Shown here in pieces: positions 1 through 4,600 of a stretch of 5,382 nucleotides of DNA (positions within the stretch are counted from its first letter, which is position 1; every line of letters begins with the position of its first letter). Source of the stretch: Gammaproteobacteria bacterium (lineage in GTDB: Bacteria > Pseudomonadota > Gammaproteobacteria > Steroidobacterales > Steroidobacteraceae). Where the stretch lies: NCBI GenBank assembly GCA_030040235.1, contig JASHUC010000264.1:1-5382 (forward strand), in the 5' to 3' direction. The notes beneath the pieces were generated by a model, which was given only the letters and a program-made list of their open reading frames with translations, had not been told where the DNA came from and did no database searches. The position numbers and the translations under genes were made by a program.

Positions 1-541
1 GTTGCAGGGCCTGCGCCTTGAGCCCCTCGAGGGTGCGCCGCTCTCCGCCCCAAATATCGAAGGTGTAGGTGACCCCCAGGGCGGCCATGAAGTATTGCTC
101 GATGAAGTTGGGAAAGCCCGGGAACACCTCCGCACCACTTTCCTGGTAACGCGAGGCGAACACCGACCCTTGGAACTGCGGCGAAAAGACACCTTCCTCG
201 GCCCGCACGTTCTCGCGGTACTCGCGCAGGGTCGCCTCCTGGGCGGCGATGTCCGGATAGCTCGCCATCGCCTGACTGATCAGCGCATCGAGCTTCGCCG
301 AGCCGAACAGCCTCCACCACTGCCCCGCCAGATCCTGGCCGAGCTTGAAGCTTTGCGCCTTGCCGCCCGGACCGGCCACACCGGTGGAGGCGGTCTGCCC
401 CGCCAGCCCCTCGTGGGTATACCCATCCTGCGTGGGCGGGGCCGGCGCATGGTAGTTCGGCCCCACCGCGCAAGCCGATAGAACGAGCGCGGCCGCCCCG
501 ACCCCGGAAAGCAATTCGGACAAACTTCGCTTGGTGCTCAT
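1..541 (-). CDS. Efflux outer-membrane lipoprotein, NodT/OprM family (partial, N-terminal 180 residues)
   Basis: This is the outer-membrane channel subunit of a tripartite efflux pump, of the TolC-like NodT class that normally works with an inner-membrane pump and a periplasmic adaptor. Seen: a basic start, a hydrophobic segment at about 10-23 and a lipobox LSAC with Cys24, so the mature protein should be lipid-anchored. Next comes the family start AVGPNYHAP (25-33). The QWWRLFGSAKLDALI block lies at 74-88, a helix-forming PDIAAQEATLREYRE at 96-110, and a beta-segment signature FDIWGGERR at 161-169. The ATG at 541 is the first possible start after an in-frame stop at 551-553. No strong Shine-Dalgarno is visible before it. 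Family members are usually about 450-500 residues, so well over half is beyond the left edge. It is transcribed away from the ABC permease pair. Its partner could be that pair or an RND pump encoded to the left. The family call is firm and the substrate unknown. Confidence 0.93.
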   Translation of the reverse strand, partial: MSTKRSLSELLSGVGAAALVLSACAVGPNYHAPAPPTQDGYTHEGLAGQTASTGVAGPGGKAQSFKLGQDLAGQWWRLFGSAKLDALISQAMASYPDIAAQEATLREYRENVRAEEGVFSPQFQGSVFASRYQESGAEVFPGFPNFIEQYFMAALGVTYTFDIWGGERRTLEGLKAQALQ

Positions 542-579
542 GGCTGGGTGTCAGTTCGACGCCTGATTAGCATTAGATG

Positions 580-622
580 CTCGAGCGCTCCAAAAGGTTT
601 ATACGTCGGCGAGGCGCTCGAG
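580..622. promoter_or_regulatory. 9-bp inverted repeat, candidate operator
   Basis: CTCGAGCGC at 580-588 and its exact reverse complement GCGCTCGAG at 614-622 are separated by 25 bp. The spacer contains TATAAA on the minus strand, a possible -10 for the NodT-type gene. The right arm sits just upstream of the TACAAT that could serve the permeases. A dimeric repressor bound here could govern both directions. This is inference from position and symmetry only. Confidence 0.35.
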
Positions 623-667
623 GGTGCACCCAGTACAATAACTCCGAGGTCGAGACCAACGCACGAT

Positions 668-683
668 TACTGATGATACAGTA
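668..683. promoter_or_regulatory. TACTG-N6-CAGTA dyad, candidate operator in the permease leader
   Basis: A perfect 5-bp inverted repeat with a 6-bp spacer lies about 60 bp before the first permease start codon. It would fall in the 5' leader if the TACAAT at 634-639 is the promoter. The half-sites look like those of the E. coli LexA box, but the spacing (CTG-N6-CAG instead of CTG-N10-CAG) is wrong for that protein. The binding factor is unknown. Confidence 0.3.
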
Positions 684-745
684 GCTGCAGACGATCTCAT
701 TGCACCGACCGTGACGCTCCGCGCGTGGGGTCACACGGGGGGCTG

Positions 746-1900
746 ATGAAGTTCATTCCACTCGTCTGGGCCGGAATCTGGCGCAAGCGCAGCCGCGCAA
801 TCCTGATCCTCGCGCAGGTGATCATCGCGTTCGCGCTATTCGGCGTGCTACAGGGACTTTCGGGCGCCGTCAACCACGCGATCGCATCCTCGCACGTCGA
901 TCGGTTGTACGTGACGAGCAAGCTCGATCTCGGATTCCCACTCCCGATCTCGATGGTCGAGTGGGTCAAAACAGTCTCCGGCGTTCGTACCGTCGCGCCC
1001 CGCTATCAATTCGGAGCGACCTATCAGCGCCCCACTCAGGGCGTGGGAATCCTGGCAACGGACCTGGATTCGTACCTCGCGGTCTATCCCGAAGACGAGG
1101 TCGATCCGGCGCAGGCGCGTGCGATGCGGCAGGTGCAGGACGGTGCGCTGGTGGGCATCGGCACGATGCACAAGTACGGCTGGAAGGTGGGCCAGCGCGT
1201 GACGTTTCAGTCGTCGTTGAAGCGCATGGACGGGTCGAGTGACTGGACGTTCGAGATCGTCGGCACGTGGGTAGACAGCGAGGACGACGATCCGGATAAC
1301 TCACAGGCTCTGTTCACTCATTACCGTTATGTGAACGAGTCGTTGCCCACGGGCCCGGGCCGCGACACCATGGTCCTCGCAGCGCTGCGCATCACCGATC
1401 CCGCACGCGCCCCCCAGATCGAGCAGGCAATCGACTCCCACTACGCGAACTCCCCGAACGAGACGCTCACGCAGTCGGAGAAAGAGCTGTCGGAGGCGGA
1501 GCTCGCCAACTTCGGCGATATCGACACGGTCGCAAACCGGATCGTCGGGGCTACGTTCTTCGTGCTGCTCTTTGCGACCGGGGCGCTGATGATGCAATCA
1601 ATCCGTGAGCGCACTCCGGAGCTCGCCGTGCTGAAGACCGTCGGCTTCTCGGACCGGCACGTGATGGTGCTGATCCTCCTCGAGACGCTGGTGCTCTGCC
1701 TGGTGGGCGCCGCAATCGGTTTGTATGTCGGCGCGCGGCTTCTCCCGGTCGCCCGCGATCAGATCGGCACGGTTACCGTACCTCGCATCGTCTTCGTGAT
1801 CGGTCTTGGCTGCGCCGTGGTCCTTGCGCTCGCGGGCGGCGCGATGGCTGCGTGGCGCGGACTGCGGCTGCGCGTCGTCGACGCGCTCGCCGCCCGCTGA
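746..1900 (+). CDS. ABC transporter permease, FtsX/MacB type (first of a pair)
   Basis: This is an inner-membrane subunit of a type VII (MacB/FtsX/LolCE-like) ABC transporter, 384 residues. Such permeases use a separate or fused ATPase to drive a periplasmic mechanism rather than moving substrate through a membrane pore. Seen: the start MKFIPLVWAGIWRKRSR and a membrane helix at about 18-42. A large periplasmic part follows (about 43-265). The FtsX domain then has helices at about 266-283, 306-330 and 348-370. The cytoplasmic coupling stretch SIRERTPELAVLKTVGFS is at 285-302 and the C-terminus is the typical LRLRVVDALAAR. No nucleotide-binding domain is fused. The ATG at 746 is preferred because it begins the conserved start. 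A GTG at 725 would add seven uncharacteristic residues and has no ribosome site, whereas 746 follows a G-run (737-742) at short distance. It forms an operon with the next gene. Confidence 0.92.
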   Translation: MKFIPLVWAGIWRKRSRAILILAQVIIAFALFGVLQGLSGAVNHAIASSHVDRLYVTSKLDLGFPLPISMVEWVKTVSGVRTVAPRYQFGATYQRPTQGVGILATDLDSYLAVYPEDEVDPAQARAMRQVQDGALVGIGTMHKYGWKVGQRVTFQSSLKRMDGSSDWTFEIVGTWVDSEDDDPDNSQALFTHYRYVNESLPTGPGRDTMVLAALRITDPARAPQIEQAIDSHYANSPNETLTQSEKELSEAELANFGDIDTVANRIVGATFFVLLFATGALMMQSIRERTPELAVLKTVGFSDRHVMVLILLETLVLCLVGAAIGLYVGARLLPVARDQIGTVTVPRIVFVIGLGCAVVLALAGGAMAAWRGLRLRVVDALAAR

Positions 1901-1903
1901 GGA
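1899..1903 (+). promoter_or_regulatory. Ribosome-binding site deciding the start of the second permease
   Basis: GAGGA lies 7 bp before the ATG at 1911 and overlaps the last two bases of the first permease's TGA stop. This arrangement favours coupled translation and rules against the longer reading from 1806, whose extra N-terminus would lie inside the first permease gene. Confidence 0.7.
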
Positions 1904-1910
1904 CCGGAGC

Positions 1911-3077
1911 ATGCGCGCCATTCGCCATATCGGGCTCCTGACCGCCGCCGCCATCCGTAGTATCCCCGAGCGTCTCGGCACCTCGGCCGTCACGGTGATC
2001 AGCATCGCGACGGTCATGGGCGTGCTGGTGGCGATGCTCGCATTGAGCGAGGGCCTGGAGAAGTTCGTGCAAGCCGACGTGAGCCCGGATGCGGTTGTCG
2101 TCGTCTCGAGGGGTGCGGAGTCGGCCCTCGGCAGTTCCCTGCCGAAGACGATCATCGGCAGCATTGCCGACAAGCCCGGCATCAAGCGCGATGCCGAAGG
2201 TAAGCCTGAAGTGACCGCTACGGTCTTCATGTTCATCAACGCGGTGAATATCGAGAACCAGCGCGGTACCGTCAGCTTGTTCTCCGTCACGCCCGAATGG
2301 GTGACGATCAACCCCGAGCTTCACATCATCGAAGGCCGATACTTCCGGCCCGGGCTGCACGAGCTCATCGTGAGCGACCTCGTCCGCCAGCGCTTCAGGC
2401 ACTTCAATGTCGGCGACGAGGTGCGCGTGCGGGGTACGGTATGGAGGATTGTCGGTGCTTATCACAGCACAGCCACCGCTCTCGAGGACTCGGTCATCGG
2501 GGATGCGGATACCGTTCTGTCCGCCTTCCCGCAATCTCAATTCAACGTCGTGGACGTCATGCTCCAATCGCCGAGCATGTTCGAGACCTTCAAGAAAGCT
2601 GTCGCCAGCGACCCGACCCTGATGGTGGATGTGAGGACGCAGGCGGAGGACAACGAAGCGATCATCAAGTCGCGCCGCAAGTTGCTCGACTTCGTCAGCT
2701 ACTTTCTCGGCGGGCTGATGGGACTCGGCGCGGCGTGCGGCGCACTCGCGAGCCTGTACGCCGCCGTCGATGCCCGGAAGGTCGAGATCGCCACGTTGCG
2801 TGCCATCGGGTTCGGTTCTACTCCGGTCGTCGTTTCGGTGCTCGCGGAGGGTTTGTTCCTCGCCATCCCCGCGGCGCTGATCGGTGCCGCCGTCGATTTT
2901 TACCTCTTCAACAAGCACCTCGTGGTGGCCCAGTCAATCACCTTTCCGATGGCCGTGACCCCGCACCTCGTCGTGGTGAGCCTCTGCTGGGCGCTCTCGA
3001 TCGCCATCATCGGCGGAATTCTGCCGTCGATCAGAGCCGCACGGTTACCCGTCGCCACCGCGATCAGGGCGAGCTAG
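1911..3077 (+). CDS. ABC transporter permease, FtsX/MacB type (second of a pair)
   Basis: This is the second permease, 388 residues, presumably forming a heterodimer with the first, as LolC/LolE-like pairs do. Seen: a membrane helix at about 23-47 and a periplasmic domain at about 48-258. The FtsX domain has helices at about 261-285, 305-330 and 352-373. The cytoplasmic signature DARKVEIATLRAIGFGSTPV is at 287-306, with the family ending ARLPVATAIRAS. No ATP-binding motif is present. It begins 10 bp after the first permease's stop behind a good ribosome site, so the two are almost certainly co-transcribed. In related loci such pairs usually sit with an ATP-binding subunit and a HlyD/MacA-like adaptor. 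Here the next gene is a cytochrome instead, so those partners must be encoded elsewhere or the cluster has been broken up. The substrate cannot be told from sequence. Confidence 0.93.
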   Translation: MRAIRHIGLLTAAAIRSIPERLGTSAVTVISIATVMGVLVAMLALSEGLEKFVQADVSPDAVVVVSRGAESALGSSLPKTIIGSIADKPGIKRDAEGKPEVTATVFMFINAVNIENQRGTVSLFSVTPEWVTINPELHIIEGRYFRPGLHELIVSDLVRQRFRHFNVGDEVRVRGTVWRIVGAYHSTATALEDSVIGDADTVLSAFPQSQFNVVDVMLQSPSMFETFKKAVASDPTLMVDVRTQAEDNEAIIKSRRKLLDFVSYFLGGLMGLGAACGALASLYAAVDARKVEIATLRAIGFGSTPVVVSVLAEGLFLAIPAALIGAAVDFYLFNKHLVVAQSITFPMAVTPHLVVVSLCWALSIAIIGGILPSIRAARLPVATAIRAS

Positions 3078-3113
3078 TCTTTAGAAATCTTCGGTCCGCA
3101 CTGGCGCCTTCGC

Positions 3114-3776
3114 GTGAATCAACCGCTGCTCAAGATCCGCGTGTGGGATCTGCCGATACGCTTGTTTCATTGGACTACCGTGGCGCTGGTGATCGTGGCC
3201 TACCTCACCTGGCGGCTCAATTGGATGGACTGGCACGTGCGCGCAGGTGAGGCGCTGCTCGCGCTGGTGCTGTTCCGGATCCTGTGGGGCATCGCGGGTA
3301 GCGAGACCGCGCGCTTTGCGGGTCTTCTTGCGAGCCCACGCGAGGCCGCGCGACACCTGGCGCATGCGCTACGGCGCGAGCCGGATCGACAGGTCGGTCA
3401 CAATCCGGCCGGCGGTTGGATGGTGCTGCTGTTCCTCGCGCTCCTGCTCGCCGAGACCTTGACCGGGCTGTACGTCAACAACGACGTTTCCGACGAGGGG
3501 CCGTTCACCGAGCTTGCCCCAGCGGCGGTCGCCAACGCGATCACGGCGCTGCATGGGATTCTTTGGGACGCGCTACTCGCTGCCATTGCGCTGCATCTCG
3601 TGGCGATCCTCACCTACGCACTCGCCAAGGGCCACAATCTCGTGCAGCCGATGATCACCGGAGGCAAGGTCCTGCCGGCGGCGGTCCCGCAGCCGCGCAT
3701 GGCTAGCGCGGTGCGGGCGCTCCTCTTGAGCGTTTGCAGCGCGCTCGCTGCAGCCGCTTTGGCCCAATGGATATAG
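3114..3776 (+). CDS. Cytochrome b561/CytB-family membrane haem protein
   Basis: This 220-residue protein is a likely di-haem b-type cytochrome of the bacterial CytB group (cytochrome b of Ni,Fe-hydrogenase type), carrying electrons between quinones or dehydrogenases and periplasmic c-type cytochromes. Seen: the start motif VWDLPIRLFHW (10-20, His19), WHVRAGEALLALVLFRILWG (40-59, His41), GHNPAGGWMV (95-104, His96), LHGILWDALLAAIALHLVAI (146-165, His147 and His161) and HNLVQPMITG (174-183). Helices lie at about 15-33, 43-61, 101-121, 143-170 and 198-218. The haem ligands are probably among His19, His41, His147 and His161, by family analogy. The start is GTG with no clear ribosome site, but it is the only usable start after the permease stop and it begins right at the conserved motif. 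The gene follows the permease by 36 bp in the same frame and may be read through from that operon. No c-type cytochrome partner is adjacent. Confidence 0.88.
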   Translation: MNQPLLKIRVWDLPIRLFHWTTVALVIVAYLTWRLNWMDWHVRAGEALLALVLFRILWGIAGSETARFAGLLASPREAARHLAHALRREPDRQVGHNPAGGWMVLLFLALLLAETLTGLYVNNDVSDEGPFTELAPAAVANAITALHGILWDALLAAIALHLVAILTYALAKGHNLVQPMITGGKVLPAAVPQPRMASAVRALLLSVCSALAAAALAQWI

Positions 3777-3784
3777 GAGGGCGC

Positions 3785-4240
3785 TCAGCTCGAGGGCGGC
3801 ATCACCTGACCGCGAATCTCACCGGCCGGGTGATCCTTCGTGTGCACGTTGATGTACCAGTCCCCGGCCAGGAATTCCTTGGCCTGGGCGGTCGTGAGAT
3901 GCGCATGTCCCTTGATCGGATTCGTCACGGCTTTGCCGCGCTTCGTCAGCCAGATCATGGGCTTGCCGTTCTTGCCGGCCGGAGCATCGTGGAAGTGCGC
4001 CATGGTCACATCACTCGAGAGTCCCGAGTAGTTGAGCGACCAGGTGAGCTCGCGCGTGTCGGGATCGTAGGTGAGATCTGCCGTCGCCATGCCGTCGGTC
4101 TGCACGGCAGGCACTTGCTGCGCTCCGCTCAGTTGCACTTGAAAGGATTGCGGCGCCGCTAGCGAGGGGGCCGCCCAGAGCGCGGCGCTGAGGAGGCCGA
4201 GCGTCAACACGAAGGCTCGGCCAGAGGTGATCGTTCTCAT
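3785..4240 (-). CDS. Secreted CHRD-domain protein
   Basis: This 151-residue exported protein is made mostly of one CHRD domain, a beta-rich domain first named from animal chordin and common in bacteria, where its function is not well established. Seen: a signal peptide at 1 to about 28 (basic start, hydrophobic core 9-24, cleavage near SLA-AP). The CHRD domain covers about 31-148, with QLSGAQQVPAV (36-46), AHFHDAPAGKNGKPMIWL (81-98) and the closing DWYINVHTKDHPAGEIRGQV (127-146). Histidines come in pairs: 82/84, 112/114 and 133/137. The ATG at 4240 is preceded by AGGAG (4249-4253 on the minus strand) at 8 bp, and the signal peptide starts exactly there, so longer in-frame readings are not needed. 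It converges with the cytochrome gene, leaving an 8-bp gap with no terminator visible. The role is unknown; a metal-binding or structural periplasmic role is only a guess. Confidence 0.9.
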   Translation of the reverse strand: MRTITSGRAFVLTLGLLSAALWAAPSLAAPQSFQVQLSGAQQVPAVQTDGMATADLTYDPDTRELTWSLNYSGLSSDVTMAHFHDAPAGKNGKPMIWLTKRGKAVTNPIKGHAHLTTAQAKEFLAGDWYINVHTKDHPAGEIRGQVMPPSS

Positions 4241-4433
4241 CGTTGCTTCTCCTGACTCTTGTTTGCCCGGATGGTTGCGTAGAGACCTTCGCGATCGATG
4301 TCGCCCCTGCTTCCCTAAGCCCCGATAGCGTTCTTGCCTGCGGGCGGCGTCGAAAGGCTGCCACCGCAGCGGTCCGCTGTCGAGCGGATCCGGCGGCCGA
4401 TTGCATGAAATCGCTGTAGTGTTGGGCTGGGAA

Positions 4434-4447
4434 CGAGCTCGAGCTCG
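4434..4447. promoter_or_regulatory. 14-bp perfect palindrome, candidate operator
   Basis: CGAGCTCGAGCTCG reads the same on both strands and lies 29 bp before the start codon of the pobA-like remnant. It also falls between a GGAAC (4430-4434) and a GTTGA (4451-4455) spaced 16 bp apart, a layout that loosely resembles an extracytoplasmic-function sigma promoter. The position suits a repressor site, but GC-rich DNA gives such palindromes by chance, so this is weak. Confidence 0.3.
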
Positions 4448-4464
4448 GCTGTTGACCATGCTGC

Positions 4465-4470
4465 GGAGGG
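4465..4470 (+). promoter_or_regulatory. Strong ribosome-binding site of the pobA-like remnant
   Basis: GGAGGG ends 6 bp before the ATG at 4477. It is the best Shine-Dalgarno match on the plus strand of the window and supports 4477 as the authentic start of the former gene. It also means the 40-residue remnant could still be translated. Confidence 0.7.
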
Positions 4471-4476
4471 TGAGCG

Positions 4477-4599
4477 ATGACAACACAGGTGGGCATCGTT
4501 GGAGGGGGCCCGGCGGGATTGCTGCTCGGGCGGATGCTTCAGCTGCAGGGCATCGACTTCGTGATGCGACGTTTGGGTTGCCGTATACGGGTACCCTAG
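4477..4599 (+). pseudogene. Truncated 4-hydroxybenzoate 3-monooxygenase-like gene (N-terminal remnant)
   Basis: The first 30 or so codons read MTTQVGIVGGGPAGLLLGR and continue with MLQLQGIDFV. This is the N-terminus of an aromatic-ring FAD monooxygenase and most resembles PobA, which turns 4-hydroxybenzoate into protocatechuate in the cytosol. The beta strand, the GGGPAG dinucleotide-binding turn (9-14) and the following helix are all present. The family then expects a strand ending in Glu plus an arginine-rich RIRAG-type segment. Here the reading runs MRRLGCRIRVP and stops with TAG after 40 residues; RIR may be a decayed trace of that segment or chance. PobA is about 390 residues, so roughly nine-tenths is missing and no remainder is seen on either strand downstream. 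The ribosome site and start are intact. The stop overlaps the stop of the convergent dehydrogenase gene. It is probably a deletion or rearrangement scar. Other flavoprotein hydroxylases are possible sources. Confidence 0.75.
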
Positions 4600-4600
4600 G
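4581..4600. repeat. Three interlocking palindromes at the gene join
   Basis: CCGTATACGG (4581-4590), GGGTACCC (4589-4596) and CCTAGG (4595-4600) overlap one another exactly where the truncated monooxygenase and the convergent dehydrogenase end. The CTAG core of the last one supplies both stop codons, TAG on the plus strand at 4597-4599 and TAG on the minus strand at 4596-4598. There is no following T-run, so it is not a standard intrinsic terminator. Confidence 0.5.

Larger units (their letters stand above)
542..745. promoter_or_regulatory. Divergent intergenic region with candidate promoters and operators
   Basis: This 204-bp gap separates the start of the NodT-type gene (leftward) from the start of the first permease gene (rightward), so promoters for both should lie here. 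I find no convincing small gene. A TATAAA on the minus strand (598-603) could be a -10 for the NodT gene. A TACAAT on the plus strand (634-639) could be a -10 for the permeases. Neither has a good -35 at 16-18 bp. Two dyads, at 580-622 and 668-683, are listed separately. The promoter assignments are weak inference; that the gap is regulatory follows from the gene arrangement. Confidence 0.5.
4241..4476. promoter_or_regulatory. Intergenic region between the CHRD gene and the pobA-like remnant
   Basis: This gap of about 236 bp contains no gene I can support. It must hold the promoter of the CHRD gene and the former promoter of the truncated monooxygenase. It contains a 13-bp dyad CAGCGGTCCGCTG (4367-4379), a CCGCT-GTCG-AGCGG inverted repeat overlapping it (4374-4387) and a 14-bp perfect palindrome (4434-4447). 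PobA genes are often preceded by a divergent regulator gene, but I find no trace of one here. Confidence 0.4.

Noticed and set aside
2..481. Long plus-strand reading frame over the left edge
   Set aside because: It is the shadow of the NodT-type gene on the minus strand, which has lipobox and family motifs. The plus-strand translation has no recognisable features.
617..630. CTCGAGGGTGCACC resembling CTCGAGGGTGCGCC at 26-39
   Set aside because: It is a 13 of 14 match with one copy in the NodT coding region. There are no other copies and no flanking structure, so it is most likely chance.
668..683. LexA/SOS box
   Set aside because: The half-sites fit but the spacing is CTG-N6-CAG, not the N10 needed by E. 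coli-type LexA.
725..745. GTG at 725 as the start of the first permease
   Set aside because: The seven added residues are unlike the family start, there is no ribosome site before the GTG, and the ATG at 746 begins the conserved MKFIPLVWAG segment.
1806..1910. N-terminal extension of the second permease from 1806
   Set aside because: It would lie inside the 3' end of the first permease gene in another frame. The ATG at 1911 has a well-placed GAGGA and begins the membrane-protein start.
1773..2918. Long minus-strand reading frame of 381 residues
   Set aside because: It is opposite the two permease genes. Its composition (rich in Arg, Asp and His, no hydrophobic segments) is typical of antisense frames in GC-rich DNA.
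3777..3834. Intrinsic terminator between the convergent cytochrome and CHRD genes
   Set aside because: The gap is only 8 bp. The nearby ATCACC/GGGTGAT pairing is inside the CHRD coding sequence with a long loop and no T-run.
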